Shown here: in pieces, positions 8,640 through 21,851 of the stretch
Numbering within the stretch: position 1 is the first letter of the stretch
Layout of the letters: the number at the start of each line of letters is the position of its first letter
Assembly (NCBI GenBank): GCA_964036045.1
Contig: OZ038384.1
Location: 50,010,843-50,074,842 of the forward strand
Direction: 5' to 3'
Source of the DNA: Eutreptiella sp. 'Long Island Sound 2002'
Taxonomy: Eukaryota; Euglenozoa; Euglenophyceae; Eutreptiales; Eutreptiaceae
Length of the DNA: 64,000 bases
The notes under the pieces: model-generated
Databases searched by the model: none
What the model was told of the DNA's origin: nothing
What the model saw: the letters and a program-made list of their open reading frames with translations, nothing else
Translations under genes and position numbers: made by a program

Positions 8640-9790
8640 ATGAGCAGAAAAGGTCAAAAACCCGCCAGGGGGTCGGACTTGTGCCTCCCGGTTCTCCCAG
8701 TGCCCGTCCCCAATGGACGGAACTCCTTTTGCGTTGGTTGGGGCGACCCCTCGTGTACACCTAATGCCCTCACCTGTGCATGCATTCCCCGTTGGCAAGG
8801 CACGGCACGCCAAATGCCGGGAGGTAGCAGGGAAGGGGTTTTCATTATAACCAACTAGGCGCGGTATGGGCAACAAGGCCAATAACCCCCCAAGGGGTAC
8901 AACTTGTGCCTCCCGGTTCTCCAAGTGCGCATCCCCGATGGACCGAAGTCCTTTTGCATTGGTTGTGGCGTCCCCTCCTGCTCACACAATGCCCTCATCT
9001 GTGCAGACAACCTACCTGTTGGTAGGGCACGGCACGTCAAATGCCATCTGAAAGTTCAAGGGTTTTGGTTCTAAGCAACTAGGCGCGGCATGGGCAAAAA
9101 AGGCCAACCAACTAGCCGCCGTATGGGCAAAGAAAAGCTAATAACCGCCCAAGGGGTCCAATTGGTGCCTCCCGGTTCTCCGAGTGCCCGTCCCTGACGC
9201 AGCCAATTCCTTTTGCATTGGCTGCAACGTCCCCTCGTGGACACATAATGCCCTCACATGTGCATGGGTTGCCCGTTGGCAGGGCACGGCAAGCCAAATG
9301 CCATCCGACAGCAGTGCATGCGGTTTTCATTCTAAACAACTGGGCGCAGTGTGGGCAAAAAAGGCCAGTTAGCCGCCAAAGGGTCCAACTTGTGCCTTGC
9401 GGTTCTCCCAGGGCCCGTCCCCGATGGACCCAAATCTTTTTGCGTTGGCAGCGGTCCCCTTGCGTACACATAATGCCCTCACTTGTGCATGCAATCCCCG
9501 GTGGTAGAGCCTAACATGTCAAATGCCATCAGGAACCAGTGTAGGGTTTTTCATTCTAGCCAACTAGGCGCATTACGGGCACAAAAGCCCAATAACCCCC
9601 CAAAGAATCTGACTTGTCCCCCCCGGTTCCCCTAGTGCCCGCCCCGATGGACTCAACTCCTTTTGCATTGGCTGCGGCGTCCGCTCGTGTACATATAATG
9701 CCCTGAACTATGCATGGGTTCGCCGTTGGCAGGTCATGGCACCCGGAACGCAGACCGTCCACAACGCAGGGGTTTGTATTCGTGCCCAAC
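8640..9790. repeat. 226-bp tandem repeat, five diverged units
   Basis: The landmark GTGCCTCCCGGTTCTCC recurs at about 8,681, 8,907, 9,166, 9,394 and 9,618. Each unit also contains CCTTTTGCATTGG, AATGCCCTCAC, TGTGCATG and GGCAGGGCACGGCA in the same order. Spacing is 224-259 bp. The units differ by substitutions and small indels, so the array is old. Confidence 0.85.
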
Positions 9791-9799
9791 TGGCTGGTG

Positions 9800-10660
9800 G
9801 TGTTCAAAAAACGGCAAGCAACTGCTTCCTCAACAATTGCGGAAGAGGTAGAACTTCGAACATCTCGCTGAGGTCCGGGGTCGCGCCTTGGGGGCTTGCG
9901 CAAGGCGCAGCGACCCTAATCGGGGCCTCTGCGGCGGGGGGGGCGGACTGAGAGATTCGTCGCAGCAACGAACCAAACTGCGGCAACAAGCGTGGAGCAG
10001 ACAAGCAGGCTGGGGTGCGGCATGGCCGCTTTGGGGATGAAGCAAGAAGCGGTACTGAAGAACGGGAGTGGCTGTTGAACTTGGTCAGTGGCACCTGGTC
10101 ACTAGCACGGGAGGGGGGGGGGGTCAACGAAGCAGAAGGTAGGGGGGGGCTTGGGGATATGGGGGGGTTTGGGGGCAGCATAGATGGTTGCAAGCAGCAA
10201 TGTTGCGTGCTCCTCGTGCCTGTTGAGGAAATGTGAATTGTCAATCCGCATTCCCTCCTGCCACACAAGCAGGGAGTTTTTCTTGAGGTTTTGAACCGCA
10301 AACCGGAACATGGCTCGGCGGTGCAACACCCCGTCTACACAATGTTGAACCCCGCCCCCGTGGTTGTCCCAGATCAGCTGTAGTGTCTTGGCACTATACG
10401 GCGTGTGGACAATGTGTTTGGGGGGGTGGGGGGTCTTTTGGTACATACTGGGGGTTGTGGCGGGGGATGGTGGTGGCACGGTGGTGGACAGAAGTGCCTC
10501 TTCCAAGGCTTCCAAGGCCATGTGCTATGGAGTCCAAGAAGGTTCGGCTCTAGGAGGAGGACTTGCAGTCGGTGGAGGGGGGTGGTGGTGCAGGGATGAT
10601 GCAGGGGGAGAGTGGCGAGGGGGGACATCGGGGGCTCAGGCGAGGCAAATTCAGAGCAGA
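9800..10660 (-). pseudogene. Decayed transposon-type gene, copy 1 of 2
   Basis: Near 10,420-10,250 the minus strand encodes PYSAKTLQLIWDNHGGG, HRRAMFRFAVQNLKKN and LLVWQEGMRIDN. The stretch at 42,980-42,810 encodes a similar [17 protein letters not shown] and [16 protein letters not shown], so the two are diverged copies of one gene. Both have Pro-rich sequence upstream. G/C homopolymer runs break the frames. No function is known. Confidence 0.55.
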
Positions 10661-13600
10661 CCTCTAGCAATGATTAATTGAGGGGAATTTGTCCTTCAAT
10701 GAATCATCGGAGCCCTTGAACATGGGACTAGAGCCACCTGCTATGATTCACTAAAGAGTCCACTCCCTTCAATAAATCATTATGTCCCTTGTAAATGGGA
10801 GTAGACCCCCTACGATGGTTCATTGGCGGGTCTACTACAGTCAAGGAATCCTTCTAGCCCTTGAAAATAGGGGTAGACTACCTGCAATGATGCATTGAAG
10901 CGTGTAATCCCTTCAATGTATGATTGCAGCCCTTGTAAATGGGAGTAGACCCCTACCAATCATTAATTGGGGGGTATACTCCCTTCAATGAACCATCACA
11001 GCCCTTATAAATGGGAGTAGATAGGAAGAGATGATTCATTCAAAGTTCTACTCCCTTCAATGAACCATCGCAGCCCTTGTAAATGAGAGTAGGCACTTTG
11101 CGATGATTCATTGAGGGGTCTACTCCCTTTAATGAATCACTGTATGCATTGTAAATGGGAGTAGGAACCCTGCCTGATTCATGGAGGGGTCTTCTTCCTT
11201 CAAAGAATCAATGCAGCCCTTGTAAATGGGAGTAGACCCTTGGGATGATTAAGTGGAGCATCGGATCCCTTCAATGAATCATTGCAGTCGTTGTACATGG
11301 GAGCACACCCCCTGCAATGATTCATGGGGGGGGGGGGGTTGTTCCTACAATAAGTCGTCGCAGACCTTGTAAATGGGAGTGGCCCCCCTGCCATCATTCA
11401 TGGAGAGTTTTACTCCCTTCAAAGAAGCGTCGCAGCCCTTGTTCATGGGACTAGACCCCCTGCGATGATTCATTCAAGTGTGTAAACCCTTGAATGAACC
11501 ATCGCAGCCCTAGTAAATGGGAGTAGACTCGCTTCGATGATGTGTTGGAGGGTCTACTGCTTGCAACGAATCAAAGCAGCCCATGTAAATGGGAGTACAA
11601 CCCCTGCAATGATTCATTGAGGGGTGTACCCCCTTCAATGAATAATCGCAGCCCTTGTACATGGGACTAGAACATTTGGGACAATTCATTGAGCCTAAGG
11701 GGTCCACTGGCTTCGATGATTCGTAGCAACGGTTGCAAATTGAAGTAGACCCGTTGCAATCATAGATTCAAAGTTTCACTCCCTTCAATAAATCGTTGCA
11801 GTTGTTGTTCATGGGAGCACACGTGCTGTGATGATTCATTAAGCGTCTAATCCCTTCCAACAATCATCACATTCCTTGTAATTGGAAGTAGACCCCTAGC
11901 AATCATTCATTGAAAATACTTCTTCCTTCAGTCAATCATTGCTGCCCTTGCGAATGGGAGTAGACCCCTGCGATGATTCATTGAAGAGTGCACTCCCTTT
12001 AATGAATCACCACATCCCTTGTAAATGGGAGTAGACACCACGCGATGGTTCATTAAGGGGTCTACTACGGCCGTCTAATCATCGCAGCCCTTGTAAATGG
12101 GAGTAGACTACCTACCATGATGCATTGAGGGGTCTAACCCCTTCAATGAATCATCGTATACATTGTATATGGGAGAAGACACACCACGATGGTTCATGGA
12201 GGGGTCTTCTTCTTTCGATATATCATCGCGACCCATGTAAATGGGAGTACACCCCCTGTGCTGATTGATTGAAGGGTCTAATCCCTTCAATCTATCATCA
12301 CAGCCCTTGTAAATGAGAGTAGGCACCCTGCGATGATTCATTGGGGGGTCTACTCACTCCAATGAATCACGGCACCCTGTGCAAATGGGAGTAAACCCCC
12401 TGCGAAGATTCTTTGAGGGGCGTACTCCCATCAATGAATCGTCGCAACCCTTGTAAATGGCAGTGCAGCGCCTACGGTGATTCATGGAGGGGTCTTTTAC
12501 TTGCAGCGCTTGTAAATTGGAGCGGATCCCCGGCGATGAATCATTGAGCAGTCTACCCCCTCCAAAGAGTCATTGCAGCCCTTGTAAATCGGAGTAGACA
12601 GCTTGCGATTGTTCATGGACACGTCTTTACTTTTTTAATGAATCATCGCAGCGCTTGTAAATGGGAGCAGACCCCTTGCAATGATTCATTGAAGGGTCTA
12701 GTCCCTTCAACGAATCACGGCAGCCCTTGTAAATGGGAGTAAAGGCCTTGAGATGATTCTTTGAAGGGCCCACGGCCTTGAATGAATCTTCAAACCTCTT
12801 GTAAATGTAAGTAGATGCACTACGATGATTTACTGAAGGGTCTACTCCCTTCAATGAAGAGCGCAGTTGTTGTAAATGGTACTAGACCCCTTACGACGAG
12901 CCATCCAAGAGTCTACCCCGTTCCATGAATGATCAGACCCCTTGCGAATGGGAGTAGACCCCGTGCAACCACTCAATGAAGGGTTTAACCCCTTCAGCGA
13001 ATCGCCGCGGACCTTGTTAATGAGAGGCGACCCCCGGCAACGATTCATTGAAGCGTCTACTCCCTTCAATGAATCACCAGGGCGCTTGTAAATGAGAGTA
13101 GACCCCCTGCGATGATTCATTGAGGGGTCTACTCCCTTCGACGAACCGTTGTAGCCCTTGTAAATGGGAGTAGACCCTGTGCGATGTTTCGTTGAAGGGT
13201 CCAGCCCCTTCAAAGAATCATCAAACCCGTTGTAAATGGGAGGAGACACCATGCAAATATTCATCGAGGGATCTTCTTCCTTTAATGAATCATCATTGCC
13301 CTTGTAAATGTGCGTAGAACCCTTGCTATGATTCGTTGAAGTGTCTAATCCCTTCAATGAATCACTGCAGCCCTTGTAAATGGGAGTAAACCCCCTGAGA
13401 TGATTCATTGAACGGGACACTCCCTTGAATGAATCTTCAGCCCTCTTGGAAATGAAACTAAACCCCCGGCGATGATTTAGTGAAGGGTCTAATCCCTTAT
13501 TTGATTCATCGTAGTTGTTGCAAATGGGACTAGACCCCGTGCGATGATTCATCAAAGGGTCGACCCCCTACGATGATTCATTGAAAAATATCCCCCATTC

Positions 13601-16600
13601 AAAGAATCATCAGACCCCTTGTAAACGGGAGTAGACGCCTTGCAAAGATTCCTTGAAGGGTCCCATGCCTTCAATGAAACACGGAAGCCCTTGAAAATGG
13701 GAGTAAACTCCCTCAGACGAGACATTGAAGGGCCACACCCTGTGGTTAATTGATGGAGGGGTCATCTTACTTCAATCAATCATTGTAGACCTTGTAAATG
13801 GGACTAGACTGCCTACAATGAGTAGTCCAAGGGTCTACTCCCTTCAATGAATCATCGCAGCCCTTGCAAATGGGAGTAGACCCCTTGCAACAATTCATTG
13901 AAGGGTTTAATCCCCCCCAATGGATCACGGCAGCCTTTGTAAATGGGAGTAAACCCCTTGAGATGATGCAGTGAAGGGCCAACTGCCTTGAATGAATCAT
14001 GCCAGCCCTTGTAAATTGGAGTAGACCCCATGGGATGTGTGATTGAAGGGCCCGCTACCTTGAATGAGTCATCACACCTCCTGTAAATAAGAGTAGACCG
14101 CCTCCAATGATTTATTGAGGGGTCGATTCCCTTCAATGAAAATGAATGATTGCAGCCCTTGTAAATGGGTGTGGACCCCTGTAATCATTCATTGTAGGGT
14201 CTTCTCCCTTCAATGAATCACCAAACCCTTGTTGATGGGAGTACACCCCCTGGGAAGATGTATTGAACGTCCACTCCCTTCAATGATTCGTCGCAGCCCT
14301 TGTAAATGGGAGTAGACCGCGAGCAATGATACATGGAGGGGTCTTCTTCATTCAATGAATGATTGCACCCTTTGCAAATGGGAGTAGACTGCGTACAATG
14401 ATTTATCGAACGATCCAATCCCTTCAATGAATCACTGCAGCCCTTGTAAATGGGAGTAAACAACCTGCGATGATTCATTGAAGGGTCCACTCCCTTGAAT
14501 GAATCATCGCACTCCTTGTAAATGGGAGTAGATGCCCTGCGATAATTACTTAAGCAGTGTACCCCCTTCAATGAATCATCGAAACTCTTGCAAATGGAAG
14601 CAGACCCCGTGCAATTATTGATGGAAGGGTGCAATAAATCATCGCAGCCCGCCTCGGATGCTTTATGGAGGGGTCTTCTTCCATCAATGAATCTTCTCAT
14701 CCCTTGCAAATGGGAGCACAGCCCCTGCAACGATTTATTGAACGGTCTACTCCCTTCAATGAATCACCGCAGCCCTCATAAATGAGAGTAGATCCCCTGC
14801 GATGATTCATTGACGGGTCTACCCCCCTCAATTCATCATTGTCGCCCTTTTAAATGGGGGAAGACCCCCTACGATGATTCTTTGAGTGGTCTACTACTTT
14901 CATTTAATCACCGCAACCCTCGTAAATGGGACTACACACCGTGATGTGTTTCAGTGAAGGGTCTACTCCCTTGAATGAATTGTTGCGGCCATTGTAAATG
15001 GGAGTAGACCTCCTCCGATGATTCATTGAGGGGTCTACTCCATTCAATGAATCACCGCATCCCTTGTAAATGGGAGTAGACCCCCTATGACGAATCATTG
15101 AGGGGTCTACTCCCTTCGATGATTCACCGCAGCCCTTGTTAATATGTGTTGAGCCCCTACGAAGATTTTTTTGAGGGTTCACTCCCTTCAATGAATAATC
15201 GCAAGCCTTGTAAATGGGATTAGACCCCCTTCCATGATTCATGCACGGGTCTTCTTCCGTTAATGAATCATCGCCGCCCTTGTGAATGGGAGCACACCCC
15301 CTGAGATGATTCATTGAAGGGCCCAATCATTTGAATGAATCTTTATTGCCCTTGTAAATGGGACTAGACCCCCTCCAATTGAATTGCCTACTCCCTTCAA
15401 TGAATCATTGCAGCTGTTGTAAATGGCAGTACACCCCCTGCGATCATTCACGGAGCGGTCTACTCCCTTCAATGAATCACCACAGGGGTTGTAAATGGTA
15501 GTAGACCACGTGCGATGATTCGTTGAAGGGTTTACCCCCTTCAATGAATCACGGCAGCCCTTGTAAATGGAAGTAGACCCCTGTGATGATTCATCGAAGG
15601 GTCTAGTCTCTTCAACGAGTCACCGCAGCGGTTGTAAACGGTGGTGGACCACCTCCGTTGATTCATTGAAGGGTCTACCCCGTCAACGAATCATTGCAGC
15701 CCTTGTAAATGAGAGTAGACCCCCTACGATGATTCATTGAGGGGTCTACTCCCTTCAATGAATCATCGTAGCCGTTGTTAATGGGGGTAGACCCCCTGGA
15801 AGCTTTATTGAACGGTCGGCTCCCTTCAATGAATCCTTGGGGCCCTTGTAAATGGGAGTAGACCCCTTGCAATGCGTCATTGAAGGGTGTACTCTCATCA
15901 ATGAATCACAGCAGCCGTTGTAAATGGGAGTAGACCGCTTGCGATGATTCATTGAAAGTTCCACTCCCTTCAATGAATTATCACAGCACTTGTAAATGAG
16001 AGTAGATACCCTGCAATGATTGATTGAGGAGTCTACCCCCTTCAATGAAATACCGCATCCCTTGTAAATGGGAGTAGACACCTAGCGATGATTAATGGAG
16101 GGGTCTTCTGCCTTCCGTGAATCCACGCTGCCCTTGTAAATGGGAGTAGACCCCCTGCGATCATTAATTGGAGGGGCAAATGCGTTCAATGAATCATCAC
16201 AGCCCTTGCATAGACACCCTGCAATGATTGATTCACGGGTCTACTCCGTTCAATAAATCATTGCATCCCTTGTAAAAGGGAGTACACCCCTTGCGATGAG
16301 CCACCGAGGGGTCTTCCTCCTTCGATTAAAGAGTACAGCCCTTGTAAATGGGAGTAGACCCCTACGATGATTAATTGGAGGGTCTAATCCGTTCAATGAG
16401 TCATCACAGCCCTTGTAAATGGGAGTAGACCGCGTGCAATGATACATGGAGGGGTCTTCTACCTTCAATGAATCGTGGCAGCCTTTGCAAAAGGGATGAG
16501 AGCGCCTTCAACGATCAATTGAAGGATCCAATCCGTTCAATGAAACACTGTAACCCTTGTAAATGGTAGTAAACGCCCTGAGATGACTAATTGAAGGGTC

Positions 16601-17905
16601 CACTCCCTTTAATGAATATTGTACCCCTTGTAAATGGGAGTAGACACTCTGCGATGATTATTGAAGGTGGTACTCCCTTCAATAAATCATCGCAGCTCTT
16701 GTAAATTGGAGCACACCCCCTGCATTGATTTATTGAAAGGTCTACTCCCTTCAATGAATCACCCCTTCCAAATGGGAGTAGACCCCCCGCAATGATTCTT
16801 TCAAGGACCTAGTCCCATAACCACTTCATGTGCACAAGTTTGGATGCAATGGAGCTGGTTAGGAGTCTGGGGCAAGAGGGTTGCGCCAGACACGGGATAT
16901 GGCTTGGCCACCTTGGCCAAGCAACCGAAATCCGAATCAGTTACAAAGTAGGACCACATTAAGCAGATGAAGCGTTTGAGGATCTAGGTTCTGAGGTGGG
17001 AGACCACTAGGCTTAGCCTCTAAGAAAAAAATTCAATGAATCATTGCAGCCCTTGTTAATGGGAGTAGACCGCCTGCGCTGATTTATTGAAGGGTGTACT
17101 CCCTTCAATGAATCATCGCAGCCCTTGTCAATGGGAGGAGACCCCCTGCGGTAATTCATGGAGGGGTGTTCTTCCGGCAATGAATTGTCGCAGGCCTTGC
17201 AAATGGGAGTACGCGTCTTGCAACGATTCATTGAAGGGCCTAGTCCCCTCAATGAATCATCGCAGCCCTTGTAAATGCATAGACTTCTTGAGATGACTCA
17301 TCGAAAGGTCCACGCCCTTCAATGAACCACCGCAGCCCTTGTGAAAGGAATTAGACTACATGCGATGATGAATTGAGGGGTTTGCTCCCTTCAATGACAC
17401 ACCGCACCCCTTGTTAATATGAGTAGACCCGCTGCCAAGGTTTGTTGAAGGGCCCACTCCGTTAAATAAATCCTTGCAGCCGTTGTAAATGGGATAAGAC
17501 CCCGTGCGATCATTCATTGAGGGGGCTACTCCCTTCGATGAATCACCGCGGCCCTTGTAAATGGGAGTAGGGCCCGTGAGATGACTCAGTGAAGGGTGCA
17601 CTCCCTTCAATGAATGGCCGCTAAAAGGAGTGGACCCCCTACGAAGATTTGTTGAAGGGTCCACTCCCTTCAATGAATCATCGCAACCCTTGTAAAAGGG
17701 ATAAGACCTTGTGCGGGGATTCATTGAGGGGTCTACTCCCTTTAATCACGGCAGCCCTTGTAAATGGGAGTAGACCCCCTGCGACAATTCATTGAAGGGT
17801 GTACCCCCTGCAATGAATCATATTAGCCCCTGGAAATCGGAGTGGACCACCTGCACTGATTCATTGAAGAGTCTACTCCCTTCCATGAATCACAGCAGCC
17901 CCAAA
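10655..17905. repeat. 72-bp satellite array, about 100 units
   Basis: Consensus features in order: TTCAATGAATCATCGCAG, CCCTTGTAAATGG, GAGTAGACCCC, CTGCGATGATTCATTGA, GGGGTCTACTCCC. The first and fourth blocks are reverse complements, as are the third and fifth, so every unit consists of two overlapping inverted repeats. Because 72 is divisible by 3, frames stay open over many units and encode 24-residue repeats such as NHRRGSTPIYKGCDDSLKG; I read these as by-products. Units differ by about 10-25%. A last partial unit lies at 18,222-18,285. Confidence 0.95.
16810..17030. other. 220-bp unrelated insert in the 72-bp satellite
   Basis: The satellite stops near 16,810 and resumes at about 17,031. 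Between them is unique sequence including GGCTTGGCCACCTTGGCCAAGC, an imperfect dyad. No coding content is seen. Confidence 0.75.
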
Positions 17906-18222
17906 CTTCGGGACAAAAAATTTTCAACACAAAGATTGTCAACACAAAGTTTTTCTATGCAAAATTTATTGAACGCAAATGCTTTGCCCACGGTAAATAA
18001 AACCCTCAAGATTTGAGCAAAAGCCACACTTGACCTCCATACCCAGCCTTGGCGATAGACTCGGGCACTGCTCACGAGTGTACCACAAAATCTGCACGCG
18101 GTCTGGCACCAAAAGTGCCCTCATCAGCCTTGAGTATGAAGCATTGAAAAAATATTCTCACAAGAACAAGGGGAATACACGGCGGTACAAATGTGCCTCA
18201 ACACAAAATTTTGTGTAGAAAG
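17903..18222. other. 320-bp AT-rich insert near the satellite end
   Basis: It begins AAACTTCGGGACAAAAAA with several CAACACAAAG words and ends near a perfect 16-bp palindrome, ACACAAAATTTTGTGT (18,201-18,216), after which one diverged satellite unit follows. Possibly a small non-autonomous element; clear terminal repeats are not evident. Confidence 0.5.
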
Positions 18223-18360
18223 TTGAACCTTGTAAATGGGAGTAGGCCACTTGCGATAATGCATAGAGGAGTCTACTCTTGAAGGACGCAAGTCTCAGAT
18301 GTATGAACCCCTCCAAGAAGTCTTGGAATCAAACGGCGGTGTGAGGACACCTATTGACCC

Positions 18361-19285
18361 GTGCTTGATTGTTTTCATTGGAATGAGCGTTGTGGGTTGA
18401 GGGTAATTCATGTGGATGACATGTGTTATGCCAGGACCAAGGATTGGAAGGAGACGTTCATACCCATCCCGGGCAAGAGGTTCCACATAAATCGGGTTGG
18501 AAGTGAGCACCTTGCTCTTGGGAGAGGGTCGGATACTGGGATACTAGCCCAAAGAGTACATTGACTCTTTGGAGATGGTTCCCGTGGCTGGGAAACCACG
18601 TGACATATTGGACCCTAACGAAGCCACTTTCATTCACTCTTTGTGTGGTAAGCTCACGTGGATATCTAGACAAACAGGATGAGAAGTTGCATACAAGTTT
18701 GCAATTTGTCTTTTGCTTTGGCATTACCAAGGAAGAGACATCTCGCTTGAGCAAATATGATTGTCAAGTACCTGAACAATTTGCATGTACCCTTGATATA
18801 TAGGCCCATTGTTGGAGATTGGCTCGTTGCGCACACTGACGCATCTTTTGGCACGGCCGAGAGACGTGCATCCATTGAAGGGGGGCTGAACTTTCAAGGG
18901 GGTGGTTGTGGGCTAATGATTCTTGTATGCTAGTACTCAAAGATGATTGGGAGAGTGGTGAGGTGTACCTTCACTAGGGAGTTGTTGGAAGTCAAAATGT
19001 CATTGATGAGGTCGTACCACTCATAGAATTGGACAAGGCATGCTTGGGGCATGCATTTGAGGTGAGAGGTTGGGGCGTGCATTTGAGGTGAGAGTGAGAT
19101 CCGATTGCAAAAGTGTATATGACGCGATGTACCATCACAAAAGAGCAACGGAGAACAGGTTGCTCGTTGATACTGCCATTCTCAAGAATGTTTTGCCCAC
19201 TAAAAAGGTCGAGTCCCTAATTTGCGTGCCCTCAAGTTTGCAATATGCAGATTGCTTGACCAAAGATGTTTCGTCTAGAGAGTGA
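18361..19285 (+). pseudogene. Copia-like pol remnant (RT end and RNase H)
   Basis: Broken frames on the plus strand. The first encodes LRVIHVDDMCYARTKDW, with the VDD of the reverse transcriptase active site. A middle part encodes GDWLVAHTDASFGTAERR, the start of RNase H. The last encodes SDCKSVYDAMYHHK, LVDTAILKNVLPTKK and LQYADCLTKDVS, the typical C-terminal RNase H end of Ty1/Copia-type polyproteins. There are many stops and frameshifts. No LTRs were recognised, and the 72-bp satellite abuts it on the left. Confidence 0.75.
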
Positions 19286-19299
19286 TCACTTCCGCTTTT

Positions 19300-20470
19300 T
19301 TATCATATGATGTGTCCAAAATGGAGAAGAATCAATGTTGACGGTGAATATGTATGTGCCATGTGATGCAAGCGAGCGATGTTGAGATAGTTGTGGGTCC
19401 TGCGTCCGGCGGTGTGTGGTGGTGGAAACTCAAAAAAACTCCCTTTCCTTGTAACCCTAGGCTCGGCACACACAACACACAGTTGGCATTATTTCTGGAT
19501 TCAACCATAAGGTCATCGTGTGATCTAGGGGACAACTCTCAGAATCAGGCTGGAGATCACACTGCATGTAGCACATAGAACGGACATGACACTGTGTTAG
19601 TGACCCGGGGGGAGGGGGAGCTGTTTTTCAACCTCACATGCAACTCCATCACTGAGCTACTACTAAAACAAAACGTCAAATAAGCGGCACAAAAAGAGCA
19701 AAAAAAAGCACCCACAAATTGAACCAATGACATCTTGATTGCTACCCTCTACATATACCACTAGGGTAGCATAGGTCTCTGCACAATATCTGGTCATGGG
19801 TGGCATAGAGCCCGTTTTTTTCCAAAAAGTGTGACATACTTCGGGATTGCAAAATTTTCGGGCCAACCCACCCACCCATCTCCATACTTACTCCCCCATT
19901 CACCCTTGAGGGGGGGGGGTATTTTGCCCACTAAGCAATAGCCTAGATTCCGCGGTGGGTACCCAGATTTTTGGAAACTACCCCAACGCTGCAGGCAAGG
20001 CCAAAATAGATAGAAACCAATGTTGATGTGAGTTTATATGGCATGTGGTTGATCGTTGTTGATCAACGTTACAGATTGGTGGGCCATGCCAATGATTCAA
20101 TTTGAGTATGAGAGGCATGCACACACACGCGCGATGAGAACTACGAGACAAGAACAGAGCAAAAGAGAGCGGTTGGAGAAACTCCTTAGGAATTGCAGAG
20201 GAGTCCCAGACGTCTCTCGGTTTGTTGGTGAATGCGCCATGTGCAGCACCGGGCATCTGCGGCACTCTATCCCTTGCACCGTGACATGCGGCACTCTGTC
20301 CCTTGCACCCTGACCTGCCCTCATCTCAGTGGTATGCTACCAACAACCTCAATTAATCCTTGGAAGAGTTTGTGTCCTACCGCAGTCTACCCATGCAAAC
20401 ATTTCAGAAAAGATCATGTGTTGGGTGCCCCCACCAAACCACACACACAAGCACACACGAAAATGTTATA
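19300..20470. other. No gene recognised
   Basis: Mixed-composition DNA with a G8-10 run near 19,910 and short imperfect repeats (GCGGCACTCT twice near 20,260-20,300). No coding or mobile features that I can support. Confidence 0.6.
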
Positions 20471-20479
20471 GGTTAGCAC

Positions 20480-21851
20480 GGTGCCGGAGGAGGTGGACAT
20501 CAGAACACCAAGCTGGGTTGCACCCCTCAGGTTGGAAGTCTAGTGTGATGACCCTGCCTGTGTGCTGCTGGTTGTTCCAGCGGGCTTTGTTGTTGAGCCA
20601 ACAGACCAGTCGGTTACTTGCCTCTTGCTGCGTGCACAGCTCGTGATGAGCTACCGCATACACCGCGCACATAGTGTTTTCCGCATCCCACGGGGATGCC
20701 GAGTGCGCACGGCGCACGAATTTGTGTAAGGCCCGCATTACCACCATACGTGGGTACACACTTGCCATGCCTAACTGTGCCCATGCCACAGCGCTCATAA
20801 TTAGGGCTGCCCACGTTTTTTGCCATGGCAGGGCAACGGTAAGGCTGATGATCAAAATACAAGATAGGTAGGACGGGGGGGGGCAGTACCATGGGTAATC
20901 AGGGGCATACCGTATAACAGTGACAGTCGGCAGTGAGTGCGGCCGGATGCATTGATCCGAGTGCCGTCCCACACCCCACAATCATCGAGATACCCAGTGC
21001 CCGTACTGTCTTTGCCAAGCATTTTCCTTTACAGGTCGTGTCCCCGGAGTCTAAGCAGTCACAGAGCACCTCCAAGTCCCAGATGGTTGACAGGGCTGAA
21101 CATACCTTCTGGACCAGGTTTGTTTCGGAGCCGGGGTTTAGGTTACAAGCAAGGAGGACGTTGTCCCTGAATTGACAGAGACTGAACAACATCTGTTCCC
21201 GGGTCCAGAACAAATACCCTTCTTTGGACACCTGCACCGAACCCCAATCCTCCAAATTCTTTCCTACCTTCTTTTTTCGCCAGACGGTGTGGAGGTCTGC
21301 AAACTGGGCAGAAAATGGCCCACCCATTGGTATGCCGGTGGTTCTATTCCACAGTGCTCCTAGTGCAGCGTGTTGTTATGCAATAATTCAAACTTGAGCA
21401 GTCGGCGCAATAGATCATGCGGCAGGAGCCAGAACCGCCTGCTTGTTGCAATCCCTGCCCAGTCCAGTTTTGGGGTGTCCTTATTTATTCACCAGTGAAT
21501 CTCTTTTTGGCGCCATTTTTGCTTTTTGTAAATCCAATGTGATGCCGCCGAAAAGGCGTCCATGACGTCCGTAGGGTTGATGTTGTCGAACTACTTTTTG
21601 CAGTCTACCTTTGTCAAGGAGGGGGCACCTTTTGCGGCGACAAAATGCAGCCAGCCGGAAACTTGTTTCATATCCGCGCATTGGAAATTGTGTGCAATTT
21701 CGTTGTGCAACAGTCGCAGCATGCATGTGAAAGCTCTAGCCACCATGCGTAGGAGGGGTCTTCGCGAGATCGGGGCGGGGGAAGCAGAGATGCCTCGGAA
21801 CATCCACTTACCGGTACGCAGCGATTTCGCTTTGGCTAACAAGTACAACAC
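20480..21851 (-). pseudogene. Decayed reverse-transcriptase gene, unclassified
   Basis: On the minus strand, in order, the pieces read LLHNEIAHNFQCADMKQVSG, GAPSLTKVDCKK, DVMDAFSAASHWIYKKQKW, then TTGIPMGGPFSAQFADLHTVW. The PMGG and SAQ residues match RT motif B. Next comes FSLCQFRDNVLLACNL at the place of the catalytic motif C, reading FRDN where an active enzyme has (Y/F)xDD. The tail includes MRALHKFVRRAHSAS and RLVCWLNNKARWNN. At least two frameshifts and one stop interrupt it. It is not Ty3/gypsy or Copia by its motifs; a non-LTR, DIRS-like or other algal RT lineage is possible. Confidence 0.65.

Noticed and set aside
7784-8764. 326-codon plus-strand frame rich in Leu/Val/Pro
   Set aside because: It is the complement of the Ala/Pro/Lys repeat linker of the minus-strand pseudogene at 7,480-8,578.
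10655-17905. Long minus-strand open frames (up to 234 codons) as genes
   Set aside because: They are by-products of a 72-bp satellite whose period is a multiple of three; they lack consistent starts and drift with the satellite.
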